Shown one piece after another: positions 7,434 through 17,364 of a DNA stretch of 64,000 bases (positions within the stretch are counted from its first letter, which is position 1; every line of letters begins with the position of its first letter). Source of the stretch: Burkholderia sp. SRS-W-2-2016 (GTDB lineage: Bacteria; Pseudomonadota; Gammaproteobacteria; Burkholderiales; Burkholderiaceae); NCBI RefSeq assembly GCF_001931485.1, contig NZ_MSDV01000060.1, positions 50,556 to 114,555 of the forward strand, read 5' to 3'. The translations under genes and the position numbers were made by a program. The notes under the pieces are model-generated. The model saw only the letters and a list, made by a program, of their open reading frames with translations, was not told the DNA's origin and made no database searches.

Positions 7434-9152
7434 ATGAACGAACACCATTTCCCGCATTGGCCACCGCAAGTGACGCGGCATCTGACGCTGCCGCAAACCA
7501 ACATCTTCTACAACGCCGAAGTATCGGCAACGCGTTTTCCCGACAAACCGTTCATCGTCTATTACGACACGCCGGTCACGTTCGCGGAGTTCCGCGACGA
7601 GGCCGAACGGCTCGCCGGCTTTCTGCAGCAGGAATGCGGCGTGCAGGCGGGCGATCGCGTACTGCTGTACATGCAGAACAGCCCGCAATGGATCATCGCG
7701 TACTACGGCATTCTGCGTGCGAACGCGGTGGTGGTGCCGGTCAATCCGATGAACATGAGCGCGGAGCTCGCGCATTACGTCGAGGACAGCGGCGCGACCA
7801 CGATCATCGCGCCGCAGTGTCTGTTCGACAACGTCGAGCCGCTGCTCGGCAACAGCCCCGGCCAGGGGCTCGAACGTGCGATCGTCGCGACCTATAGCGA
7901 TTATCTGAAGCGGCCGTCGCCGATCGCGGTGCCCGAGTTCGTCGCGGCGCCGCGCAAGCGGATCGAGCGCGCGGGCGTGACCGCATGGCAGGACGTGCTC
8001 GAACGACGCATCGCGCCCGGTCCGCTGACCGCCGGCCCCGACGATCTGTGCGTAATGCCGTACACGTCGGGCACGACAGGGCGGCCGAAGGGCTGCATGC
8101 ATACGCATCGCAGCGTGATGAGCACGCTGCTCGGCGGCTGTGTGTGGTTCGGCGCGGCGGCCGACGGCGTGCATCTGTCGGTGCTGCCGTTTTTCCACGT
8201 GACCGGCATGCAGGGCGGAATGAATTCCGCGCTGTACTCGGGTGTGACGATCGTCGTGATGTCGCGCTGGGATCGCGATGCGGCCGCGTTCTGCATGCAG
8301 CGCTACCGGATCACCGCGTGGCAATCGATCTCGACGATGATGGTCGATTTCCTGTCGAACCCGCGGCTCGGCGAATACGATCTGTCGAGCCTGTCCGGCA
8401 CGCGCGGCGGCGGCGCGGCGATGCCCGACGCGATCGCGAAGAAGCTGAAGGCGCTGACCGGGCTCGATTATGTGGAAGGCTACGGGATGACGGAGACGAT
8501 CGCGGGGACCCACATCAACCCGCCGCAGCGGCCCAAGCCCCAGTGCCTCGGTATTCCGGTGTTCGACGTCGACTCGCGGGTGATCGACCCCGTCACGTTG
8601 CAGGAAGTGCCGCGCGGCGAGACCGGCGAGATCGTCGTCAACGCGCCGCAGGTGATGCAAGGTTACTGGCGCAACCAGAAGGCGACCGACGAAGCATTCG
8701 TCGAACTCGACGGCAAGCGTTTTCTGCGCACCGGCGACCTCGGCCATATTGATGAGGATGGCTACTTTTTCATGACCGACCGCCTCAAACGGATGATCAA
8801 CGCGTCGGGCTACAAGGTCTGGCCGGCCGAGGTCGAAGCGCTGATGTACCGGCATCCGGCGATTCACGAGGTTTGCGTGATCGGCGTGAAGGACGAGAAG
8901 CGCGGCGAGACCGTCAAGGCGTTGGTCGTGCCGACGCCGGCGCGCGCCGCCGATATCAGCGCGCAGGAAATCATCGACTGGGCGCATGAGCAGATGGCTG
9001 TATACAAGGCGCCGCGTATCGTCGAATTCGTCGCGTCGCTGCCGAAGTCGGGCAGCGGCAAGATTCTGTGGCGCAAGCTGCAGGAAGAAGATGCCGCGCG
9101 GACCGCGGCAGCCAATGCGGTTGATGCAGGCAACGGAGGCGCGACGCAATGA
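7434..9152 (+). CDS. acyl-CoA synthetase (class I adenylate-forming ligase) 1
   Basis: 572 residues, ATG preceded by GGAGACGCGT. ANL superfamily motifs are all present in order: P-loop YTSGTTGRPKGCMHTH near 205, EGYGMTETIAGTHINPP near 350, RTGDLGHIDEDGYFFMTDR near 435 and the C-terminal lysine motif PKSGSGKILWRKL near 540. It activates a carboxylic acid to its CoA thioester using ATP through an acyl-AMP. It resembles medium/long-chain fatty-acyl-CoA ligases, but specificity is not reliable from sequence. The next ligase start overlaps its stop (ATGA), so the pair is translationally coupled. Confidence 0.92.
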   Translation: MNEHHFPHWPPQVTRHLTLPQTNIFYNAEVSATRFPDKPFIVYYDTPVTFAEFRDEAERLAGFLQQECGVQAGDRVLLYMQNSPQWIIAYYGILRANAVVVPVNPMNMSAELAHYVEDSGATTIIAPQCLFDNVEPLLGNSPGQGLERAIVATYSDYLKRPSPIAVPEFVAAPRKRIERAGVTAWQDVLERRIAPGPLTAGPDDLCVMPYTSGTTGRPKGCMHTHRSVMSTLLGGCVWFGAAADGVHLSVLPFFHVTGMQGGMNSALYSGVTIVVMSRWDRDAAAFCMQRYRITAWQSISTMMVDFLSNPRLGEYDLSSLSGTRGGGAAMPDAIAKKLKALTGLDYVEGYGMTETIAGTHINPPQRPKPQCLGIPVFDVDSRVIDPVTLQEVPRGETGEIVVNAPQVMQGYWRNQKATDEAFVELDGKRFLRTGDLGHIDEDGYFFMTDRLKRMINASGYKVWPAEVEALMYRHPAIHEVCVIGVKDEKRGETVKALVVPTPARAADISAQEIIDWAHEQMAVYKAPRIVEFVASLPKSGSGKILWRKLQEEDAARTAAANAVDAGNGGATQ

Positions 9153-10729
9153 ACTGGCTCGACAGCTTGATGGACCAACCGTTCGTCTGCATCACCGACA
9201 TGCTGCGGCGCTTCGCGAGCGAGCGTGCCGAGCATCCGGCGCTGATCTGCGGCGACGAAGTACTCAGCTATGCAGCGCTCGATGCGCGCGTCGACCGCTT
9301 CGCCGCCGCGTTGCAGCGCGACGGCATCCAGCCGTGCGACGCGATTGCGTTGTGCGCGAACGCATCGATCGACTACGCGGTCGCGTTTCTCGGCGGCTTG
9401 CGCGCGGGCGCGGCGGTGGCGCCGCTCGCGCCGTCCTCGAGCGCGGCGAGTCTGGTCGGGATGATCGGCAATTCCGGCGCGCGGCTGCTGTTTCTCGACG
9501 CCGAGGTCAAACGCCTGCTCGAACCGGTCGCCGCGCAAATCAGCGCAACGCCGGTCGCGCTCGACGCGCACGCCGGCAGCATCGCGCTCGACACGTGGCT
9601 CGCCCCTGCGGGCGCAACGCCCACGCCGGTCACGATCGATCCCGCGTGGCCGTTCAACATCATCTATTCGTCGGGCACGACCGGCACGCCGAAGGGCATC
9701 GTGCAATCGCACGGGATGCGCTGGGCGTACGCGCTGCGCAGCGTGCAACGCGGCTACGGACCCGATGCGATCACGCTGATCTCGACGCCGCTCTATTCGA
9801 ACACGACGCTGGTCAGTTTCATGCCGACGCTGACGTTCGGCGGCACCGTCGTGCTGATGCCGAAGTTCGACACGACGCGCTACCTCGAACAGGCGCAACG
9901 GCATCGCGTCACGCACACGATGCTGGTGCCGGTTCAGTATCAGCGGCTGATGGCGCATCCGGAGTTCGACCGCTACGACCTGTCGAGTTTTCAGGCGAAG
10001 TTCTGCACCAGCGCGCCGTTCGCGGCGAGCCTGAAGGCCGACGTCGTGCGCCGCTGGCCCGGCCGGTTGACCGAGTACTACGGGATGACCGAGGGCGGCG
10101 GTTCGTGCCAGCTGGAAGCGGACGAGTGGCCGGACAAACTGCATTCGGTCGGCCGGCCGATGGACGGGCACGACATCCGTCTGATCGACGAGCGCGGCAA
10201 CGAGGTCGCGATGGGCGAGGTCGGCGAAGTGGTCGGCCATTCGCCGGCGATGATGACCGGCTATTACCGCCAGCCCGACAAGACCGCCGACGCCGAATGG
10301 TACGACCCGCACGGCAAGCGCTTCATCCGCACCGGCGACATGGGCCGCTTCGATGCCGACGGCTTTCTGACGCTGCTCGATCGCAAGAAGGACATGATCA
10401 TTTCGGGCGGCTTCAACGTCTACCCGAGCGATCTCGAAGGCGAATTGCGCCAGCATCCGGAGGTCGCGGATGCAGCAGTGGTCGGCGCGCAGTCGGAGCA
10501 GTGGGGCGAGACGCCGGTCGCCTTCGTGGTGCGGCGCCCGCACGCGCGGATCGACGAGGCCGCGCTGCTCGCGTGGGTCAACGTGCGGGTCGGCAAGATG
10601 CAGCGGCTGTCTGCGCTGAACTTTCTCGACAGCCTGCCGCGCAGCGCGATCGGCAAGGTGCTCAAGCGCGAGTTGCGCGAGCAGTTCTATCCGGCCACAT
10701 CCATCCGCAATGGGGCAACGCATGAATAA
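9149..10729 (+). CDS. acyl-CoA synthetase (class I adenylate-forming ligase) 2
   Basis: 526 residues, overlapping the first ligase by 4 bases. Motifs: YSSGTTGTPKGIVQSH near 172, EYYGMTEGGGSCQLE near 310, RTGDMGRFDADGFLTLLDRK near 392, MIISGGFNVYPSDLE near 415 and PRSAIGKVLKREL near 500. It is only distantly similar to ligase 1, so the operon has two different acid-activating enzymes. They may act on the initial substrate and on a later ring-cleavage or chain-shortened acid. Confidence 0.92.
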   Translation: MNWLDSLMDQPFVCITDMLRRFASERAEHPALICGDEVLSYAALDARVDRFAAALQRDGIQPCDAIALCANASIDYAVAFLGGLRAGAAVAPLAPSSSAASLVGMIGNSGARLLFLDAEVKRLLEPVAAQISATPVALDAHAGSIALDTWLAPAGATPTPVTIDPAWPFNIIYSSGTTGTPKGIVQSHGMRWAYALRSVQRGYGPDAITLISTPLYSNTTLVSFMPTLTFGGTVVLMPKFDTTRYLEQAQRHRVTHTMLVPVQYQRLMAHPEFDRYDLSSFQAKFCTSAPFAASLKADVVRRWPGRLTEYYGMTEGGGSCQLEADEWPDKLHSVGRPMDGHDIRLIDERGNEVAMGEVGEVVGHSPAMMTGYYRQPDKTADAEWYDPHGKRFIRTGDMGRFDADGFLTLLDRKKDMIISGGFNVYPSDLEGELRQHPEVADAAVVGAQSEQWGETPVAFVVRRPHARIDEAALLAWVNVRVGKMQRLSALNFLDSLPRSAIGKVLKRELREQFYPATSIRNGATHE

Positions 10730-11627
10730 TTTCGCAGAAAAGGTCGCGGTCATCACCGGCGCGGGCTCCGGCTTCGGCCGCGAGTTCGCGCGGCTCGGCA
10801 CGAAGCTCGGCATGCGGCTCGTGCTCGCCGACGTGCAGCAGGACGCACTCGACGAAACCCTCGCCGAAGTCACCGCGGCCGGCGCGCAGGCGATCGCGCG
10901 GCGCGTCGACGTATCGAACGGCGAAGCAGTGGACGCACTCGCGCGCACGACGCTCGATACATTCGGCGGCGTGCATCTGCTGTTCAACAATGCGGGCGTC
11001 GGCGGCAACGGCGGGCTCGTGTGGGAAAACACCGAGCGCGACTGGCAGTGGCTGCTCGGCGTCAACCTGTGGGGCGTGATTCACGGCGTGCGCGCGTTCA
11101 CGCCGTTGATGCTTGACGCCGCGAAGCGCGATGCCGGCTATCGCGGGCATATCGTCAATACCGCGTCGATGGCGGGGCTGCTCGCACCGCCGCTGATGGG
11201 GCCGTACAACGTGTCGAAGCACGCGGTGGTCGCGCTGTCCGAATCGCTGTATCAGGATCTGTCGCTGGTCACGCAGCAGGTCGCGTGTTCGGTGCTGTGT
11301 CCGTACTTCGTGCCGACCGGCATCGCGAACGCGCAACGCAACCGTCCGGCCGAGCTGTCGAACGACGTACCGCCGACGCTGTCGCAACGCGTGGCCCGCG
11401 CATTGAGCGAGAAGGCGGTCAGCTCGGGCAAGGTCAGCGCGGAAGCGGTCGCGGCGATGGTGTTCGACGCGATCCGCGACGAGCAGTTTTATATCTACTC
11501 GCACCCGCATGCGCTGAACCCGGTGAAAACGCGCGCGGAAGATATCGTGACGCCGCGCAATCCGACCGATCCGTTTGCGGAGCGGCCGCAGGTGCGCGAG
11601 CAGATCGTTGCGGCGCTGAAGGGGTAA
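10722..11627 (+). CDS. SDR-family oxidoreductase 2
   Basis: 301 residues. The ATG at 10722 overlaps the ligase 2 stop by 8 bases, a coupled start. Motifs: TGAGSGFGREFARLG near residue 13, NNAGVGGNGGLVWEN near 90, NTASMAGLLAPP with the catalytic Ser, and YNVSK with Tyr and Lys. It is longer than most SDRs because of a C-terminal extension (about residues 215-301). It is the last gene of the operon, closed by the terminator at 11689-11716. Confidence 0.9.
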   Translation: MNNFAEKVAVITGAGSGFGREFARLGTKLGMRLVLADVQQDALDETLAEVTAAGAQAIARRVDVSNGEAVDALARTTLDTFGGVHLLFNNAGVGGNGGLVWENTERDWQWLLGVNLWGVIHGVRAFTPLMLDAAKRDAGYRGHIVNTASMAGLLAPPLMGPYNVSKHAVVALSESLYQDLSLVTQQVACSVLCPYFVPTGIANAQRNRPAELSNDVPPTLSQRVARALSEKAVSSGKVSAEAVAAMVFDAIRDEQFYIYSHPHALNPVKTRAEDIVTPRNPTDPFAERPQVREQIVAALKG

Positions 11628-11688
11628 TCGAACGAAGCGAAGCGGGGATAACGGAACCGGGGAGGTTTCCGCCCGCTGTAGAAAGCAA

Positions 11689-11716
11689 AGGCGCCGTGAA
11701 ATTCACGGCGCCTTTT
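11689..11716 (+). terminator. rho-independent terminator of the acyl-CoA operon
   Basis: GGCGCCGTGAA and TTCACGGCGCC form perfect 11-base arms around one central base (practical loop about 5 bases), followed by TTTTT. It lies 62 bases after the SDR stop and 39 bases before the convergent liv binding-protein stop at 11755. Confidence 0.85.
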
Positions 11717-11754
11717 TCATGCTGCTGCTTTCGCGGTTGCTTCGGCTAGAGCGC

Positions 11755-12939
<1,185 letters not shown>

Positions 12940-13016
12940 ACCTGTCTCCATGGGATGGTTGCCCGTTCTGCGGGATGAGATGTGTAGAGGTGCGAAGCGT
13001 CGCTAACTAACGGCCG

Positions 13017-13724
13017 CTAACCGCCGACATACGCGCGCCGCACCGCCTCGTTGTTCATCAGGCTCGCGTGATCGCCTTCGAGCACGATGCGGCCGTTCTC
13101 GATCACATACGCGCGATGCGCGATCTTCAGCGCGGCGAACGCGTTCTGTTCGGCAAGCAGCACCGTGGTGCCCGCGCGATTGATCTGCTGGATCACGTCG
13201 AACACCTGTTTGACGACCAGCGGCGCGAGGCCGAGCGACGGCTCGTCGAGCAGCAGCACCTTGGGCCGCGCCATCAGCGCGCGGCCGATTGCGACCATCT
13301 GCTGCTGGCCGCCGGACAGCGAACCGGCCGCGTGATCCTTGCGCTCCGCGAGCAGCGGGAACAGGCTGAACACCTGGTCGAGATTGCGCCGGTTGCCGGA
13401 GCGGTCGCCGCGATGCACGTACGCGCCGAGCGTCAGATTCTTCAGCACCGACATGCCCGGAAACAGCTTGCGTCCTTCCGGGCACTGGATCACGCCGCTT
13501 CTGACGATCTGCGCGGGCGTCATCCCGAGCAGTTCTCGATCGCCGAAGCGCAGGCTGCCGCCGGCCGCGCGGCGCAGCCCGCTCATGGTCAGAAAGATCG
13601 AACTCTTGCCCGCGCCGTTGGCGCCGAGCAGCACGACGAGTTCGCCGTCGCCGGCATGCAGGTTGATGCCGTCGAGCGCGCGGAAACTGCCGTAATCGAG
13701 CGATACGTTGTCAAACTTCAGCAT
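13017..13724 (-). CDS. livF: ABC transporter ATP-binding protein LivF
   Basis: 235 residues. Walker A GANGAGKSS near residue 35, signature SLSGGQQQMVAIGRAL near 135 and Walker B VLLLDEPSLGL near 155 are intact. LivF is one of two ATPases that energise the LivHM permease. Its start overlaps the end of livG by 14 bases, and the binding-protein gene follows after 77 bases. Confidence 0.93.
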   Translation of the reverse strand: MLKFDNVSLDYGSFRALDGINLHAGDGELVVLLGANGAGKSSIFLTMSGLRRAAGGSLRFGDRELLGMTPAQIVRSGVIQCPEGRKLFPGMSVLKNLTLGAYVHRGDRSGNRRNLDQVFSLFPLLAERKDHAAGSLSGGQQQMVAIGRALMARPKVLLLDEPSLGLAPLVVKQVFDVIQQINRAGTTVLLAEQNAFAALKIAHRAYVIENGRIVLEGDHASLMNNEAVRRAYVGG

Positions 13725-14475
13725 GCTCGCTCCCGAGGTAAGCGTCGATCACGGCCGGGTTCGCGCGAATTTCGGCCGGCGTGCCCTCGGCGATCTTGCG
13801 CCCGTAGTTGAGCACCATGATGCGGTCCGCGAGCTTCATGATCATGTTCATCTTGTGTTCGACGAGGCATACCGTGATGCCGTGCTTGACCAGTTTGCGG
13901 ATCAGTTCGGCCAGTCCTTCGGTTTCCTCAGGATTGACGCCGCCGGCCGGCTCGTCGAGCAGCATCAGGCTCGGCTCGGTGGCGAGCGCGAGCGCGAACG
14001 CGACGCGCTTGCGTTCTTCCTGCGAGATATCGCCGGCGAGCCGCTCGGCGACCGCGGCGAGGCCGACGAAGTCGAGCGCTTCGCGGGCTTTCTCGCGACA
14101 GACCCGTTCTTCCTGTTGTAGTCGGCGCGTATTCAGCAGCACATCCCACAGCCCCGATTGCGTGCGCAGCCGGTGACCGACGATCAGGTTATCGAGCACC
14201 GTCGCGCGATCGAACAGCGCGGTCGACTGGAACGTGCGCGCGACGCCGAGCCGCGCCATCCGGTCGGCGCCGAGTCTGGTCACGTCCTCGCCCTTGAACA
14301 CGATGCGCCCGGACGAGGGCAGATGCGTGCCGCTGATCAGATTGAAGAAGGTGGTCTTGCCGGCGCCGTTCGGCCCGATGATCGCGTTGATCTTGCCGGC
14401 CTCGATGCGGGTGCTGACGTCGTCGACCGCGACGAGACCGCCGAAGCGTTTGCTGAGCGAGTCGATTTCAAGCAT
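13711..14475 (-). CDS. livG: ABC transporter ATP-binding protein LivG
   Basis: 254 residues from the ATG at 14475 (MLEIDSLSKRFGGLVAVDDV), chosen for GGAGACGG just upstream. It overlaps the livM stop by 8 bases. Walker A GPNGAGKTT and Walker B LMLLDEPAGG are standard, and a LivG-typical tail is present. The ABC signature reads DISQEERKRVAFALAL instead of the usual LS-G-Q form. It is still expected to pair with LivF. Confidence 0.92.
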   Translation of the reverse strand: MLEIDSLSKRFGGLVAVDDVSTRIEAGKINAIIGPNGAGKTTFFNLISGTHLPSSGRIVFKGEDVTRLGADRMARLGVARTFQSTALFDRATVLDNLIVGHRLRTQSGLWDVLLNTRRLQQEERVCREKAREALDFVGLAAVAERLAGDISQEERKRVAFALALATEPSLMLLDEPAGGVNPEETEGLAELIRKLVKHGITVCLVEHKMNMIMKLADRIMVLNYGRKIAEGTPAEIRANPAVIDAYLGSEHAEV

Positions 14476-15493
14476 GACCGTCTCCATGCGTGGGCCGCGG
14501 CGCGCGCGACGATTGCGCCGCATTGACGCCGCCGTTCGATGCCGCCGCGCGACGCGCGCGCTTATGCTGGCGCGCGTGATACAGCCCGACGATGCCGTTG
14601 GGCAGAAAGATCACCAGCAGAATCAGGATCGGGCCGAACACCACGAAGCGGTATTCCTGCAGGAACTGCAGATACTGTGTGAGCCACGGCACCAGCAGCG
14701 CGCCGAGCAGCGGACCGGCCAGCGTGCCGATGCCGCCGACCAGCATGTACATCGTCATGTCGAAGGTATGTTCGACGCCCGCGAGGTCCGGGCCGAGGAA
14801 GCGCACCGCGCCCGCATACAGACCGCCCGCGAGCCCCGCATAGATCACCGACAGCACGAACGCGAGCACCTTGTTGCGCATCAGATTGATGCCGAGCGAT
14901 TGCGCGAGTCCGTCGCTGTTGCGGATCGCCATGAAAGTGCGGCCGAGCAGCGAATTGACGATCCGGTGCATCAGCCACATGCCGAGCACCAGAAACGCGA
15001 AGGTCAGGTAATAGAGCGCGCGCGGCGTCTCGAACGACACCAGCCCGAAACCCGACGGCGCCGGAATGCCGATGATGTCCGTCACCCCATGCGTGAGCGA
15101 ATCCCATTTCTCGATCACGAGAAACATGATGTAGCCGACGCACAGCGTGAAGATCGAAAAGTAGTGGCCGCGCAGACGCAGCGACACCAGCCCGACCAGC
15201 GCGCCGAACACCGCGACCACCACGCCCGCGGCGACGAACGCGAGCCAGAACGGCACCTGATGATCGACAGTCAGGATACCTACGGTATACGCGCCGAGCG
15301 CCATGAAACTGCCGTGCGCGAGATTGAACTGGCCGGTGTAGCCGGTGATCAGGTTCAGCCCCACGGTGGCCAGCGCGAAGATGTACGCGGTGGACATCAC
15401 GGTCAGCATGTAGTCGTTGGCCACGGCGAACGGAAACGCGAGCCCGAGCGCGAATAGCAGCGTCCAGCCCGTCTTGCCCTCGAATAATTTCAT
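14468..15493 (-). CDS. livM: branched-chain amino acid-type ABC transporter permease LivM
   Basis: 341 residues from the ATG at 15493 (MKLFEGKTGWTLLFALGLAF), overlapping the livH stop by 4 bases. It has about eight to ten hydrophobic segments and the family hallmarks GLNLITGYTGQFNLAHGSFM and LGRTFMAIRNSDGLAQSLGI. A basic, Ala-rich tail (residues about 305-341) extends beyond the usual core. It forms the inner-membrane channel with LivH. The same frame stays open upstream across livH, but that part is antisense-like noise. Confidence 0.92.
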   Translation of the reverse strand: MKLFEGKTGWTLLFALGLAFPFAVANDYMLTVMSTAYIFALATVGLNLITGYTGQFNLAHGSFMALGAYTVGILTVDHQVPFWLAFVAAGVVVAVFGALVGLVSLRLRGHYFSIFTLCVGYIMFLVIEKWDSLTHGVTDIIGIPAPSGFGLVSFETPRALYYLTFAFLVLGMWLMHRIVNSLLGRTFMAIRNSDGLAQSLGINLMRNKVLAFVLSVIYAGLAGGLYAGAVRFLGPDLAGVEHTFDMTMYMLVGGIGTLAGPLLGALLVPWLTQYLQFLQEYRFVVFGPILILLVIFLPNGIVGLYHARQHKRARRAAASNGGVNAAQSSRAPRPTHGDGHA

Positions 15494-16359
15494 GATGCGC
15501 GCAGTTGCCTCGTGAAGAGTCCTTGGGGACGTACCGACAGAATCACCACCAGCAGCACGAACGCGATGATGTCCTTGTAGTCGGTCGAGATGTAGAAGGC
15601 GCCGAAGCTCTCCGCCATGCCGATGATCAGCCCGCCGACGATCGCGCCCGGCACGCTGCCCATGCCGCCGAGAATGATGATCACGAAGGCCTTCAGGATC
15701 ACCAGCTGGCCCATTGCGGGATAGACCAGATTGATCGGCGCGTAGAGGGTGGCGGCGACGGCCGCGAGCAGGCCCGAGATGCCGAACGTGAGCATCGTCA
15801 CCTTGTTGGTGTCGATGCCCATCAGCGACGCGCCTTCGCGGTCCTGCGCCATCGCGATCACGCTGGCGCCGATCACCGTGTAGCGCAGGAACAGTTGCAG
15901 CAGCGCGACCAGCGCGAAAGCCGCGCCGATGATCAGCAGCCGCTGCAACGGCGCGCTGACGCTGCCCAGCTCGACGATGCCGGTATAAGGCGTCGGCATC
16001 CGGTGAAAATCGGCACCCCACAGCGCCTGCGCGCCGGCTTCGAGAAACAGCAGCAGACCGATCGCGGCGATCATCGGATGCAGCTCGGAAGACTTGCGCA
16101 GCGGATGGAACACGAGGCGCTCGGCGAGGATCGCGAGCAGCGCGACCGCGAGGCCCGAGCCGATCATCGCGAACCAGTAATTCACGCCGAGGCGGCTGAT
16201 CAGAAAGAACGACACGAACGCGCCGACCATATAGAACGCGCCGTGCGCGAAGTTCGGCACCGCGAGAATGCCGTAGACCAGCGTGAGACCGAGTGCGACG
16301 AGGCTGTAAATGCCGCCTAGCGTCAAACCGTTGAGGACCTGCTGCAAGAACATATCCAC
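15490..16359 (-). CDS. livH: branched-chain amino acid-type ABC transporter permease LivH
   Basis: 289 residues from a GTG at 16359, ten bases after GGGAGG; an ATG two codons later (16353) is the alternative. The protein has about eight membrane segments. Family features are LTLGGIYSLVALGLTLVYGI, NFAHGAFYMVGAFVSFFLI and the cytoplasmic loop with AQDREGASLMGIDTNKV. It is the first gene of the liv operon. The candidate promoter and two palindromic sites lie upstream to about 16821. Confidence 0.92.
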   Translation of the reverse strand: MDMFLQQVLNGLTLGGIYSLVALGLTLVYGILAVPNFAHGAFYMVGAFVSFFLISRLGVNYWFAMIGSGLAVALLAILAERLVFHPLRKSSELHPMIAAIGLLLFLEAGAQALWGADFHRMPTPYTGIVELGSVSAPLQRLLIIGAAFALVALLQLFLRYTVIGASVIAMAQDREGASLMGIDTNKVTMLTFGISGLLAAVAATLYAPINLVYPAMGQLVILKAFVIIILGGMGSVPGAIVGGLIIGMAESFGAFYISTDYKDIIAFVLLVVILSVRPQGLFTRQLRAS

Positions 16360-16557
16360 GCTTCGACATCCTCCCACTGGACGTACCGCTGTGCGTTGCA
16401 TCGACTACGGCGCATGCCGCGCGGCGACACGCGACAGCTGCGGACGGAGCGACGGCCGCGGGTCGAAGTTCAAACCGGACCACGACCGCCGATGCTTGAA
16501 ACCGCGCGCTTTCGTAGCGCATTGCCGAACACGAAAAGGCGCGGTGGTGCGAGAGAA

Positions 16558-16586
16558 ATTTGGCACGGGCGTTCACTTTTCGTCAA
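16558..16586 (-). promoter_or_regulatory. weak candidate promoter of the liv operon
   Basis: On the minus strand TTGACG (16586-16581) is a good -35 box. At 17 or 18 bases the -10 position reads CCAAAT or CAAATT, which is poor. A weak -10 with a palindrome about 63 bases upstream of the expected start suits an activator-dependent promoter. Confidence 0.35.
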
Positions 16587-16606
16587 TAGGTTTTTGCGCC
16601 CGCATG

Positions 16607-16621
16607 TTCTGCATTGCAGAT
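16607..16621. promoter_or_regulatory. IclR-type operator candidate, liv-proximal
   Basis: TTCTGCATTGCAGAT differs from a perfect 15-base palindrome only at its last base (and its central base). It lies just upstream of the candidate liv -35 box. Confidence 0.55.
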
Positions 16622-16806
16622 TATTAGGGAAGTCACTTAGGCGGTTGACGAACGCAGGCGAGACGCTGGCGAGCGATTGCGCGGCGATGCGATGAGCCGC
16701 GCCGGTGCTTGCGATCCGTGCGGAAGGCGCGGCAGATCGTACGGATGCGGGGAAGGCTGGCAGGGTTCTAATGACGCGTTGATGGAGCGGACCGCGGGGC
16801 TACCTA

Positions 16807-16821
16807 TTCTGCAATGCAGAA
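16807..16821. promoter_or_regulatory. IclR-type operator candidate, distal, perfect palindrome
   Basis: TTCTGCA-A-TGCAGAA is a perfect inverted repeat around one base. It starts exactly 200 bases from the site at 16607, close to 19 helical turns. Confidence 0.55.
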
Positions 16822-17364
16822 GCTATCGAACGGGGCGCACATGTCTGTCGACACATCGCGCTGGCGTTCGACTTTCTAACGCGAATGGGCGAGTGGAACG
16901 CGCCGATTAAAGCGGTCCCGATTCGATATGCGCTGGCCGTTTGATCACAGCAATTGGGTCATTTAAAAATCGGGTCCGGTTGTCTTTATTGCTATTAAGC
17001 CGCTCGGTTAAATAGCGAAAAGTCCGAAAGCGCATCGTACTTTTCCGAGTGTGCAGCCAATACCAATCACCTTACGCGCCATTTAAGGGCCACGGTTTTG
17101 GCAACCCTTTCACGCAATTTTTACCGATATTGCGGCGCTTTTCGCCTCACATCGACATTGTCAATAAATGTCATATAACCCCGGGGATCGGGTTTGTATT
17201 CGGATTAGTCCGATTCCCACTACGACAAGCCACAAGTTACGATCGTAAAAAAATTGAAAGCATGGTGCAAGCTTTCGATGCTCAAGTAACCCCGAATACC
17301 CCCAGGCGGATCGTATTGCGACTCCGAGGGAACCCTTTTGCTCTTTCGTATAACAGGCATAAAG

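Larger units (their letters stand above)
16360..17364. other. long divergent intergenic region between livH and the autotransporter
   Basis: About 1 kb with no credible gene; short open frames here have no ribosome binding site or coding bias. It holds two IclR-type palindromes exactly 200 bases apart and a weak liv promoter. From about 16920 to 17260 it becomes clearly AT-richer than the surroundings, leading into the autotransporter. Confidence 0.6.

Noticed and set aside
11689..11716. Attachment site or operator reading of the long palindrome
   Set aside because: The T-run and position between convergent genes make a terminator the simpler explanation.
15494..16576. 5' extension of the livM frame to 16576
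   Set aside because: The extension is out of frame with livH and Arg-rich; the livM start at 15493 overlaps the livH stop as expected.
16402..17337. Possible small genes in the long livH-autotransporter spacer
   Set aside because: Candidate frames have no ribosome binding site, no coding bias and no recognisable motifs.
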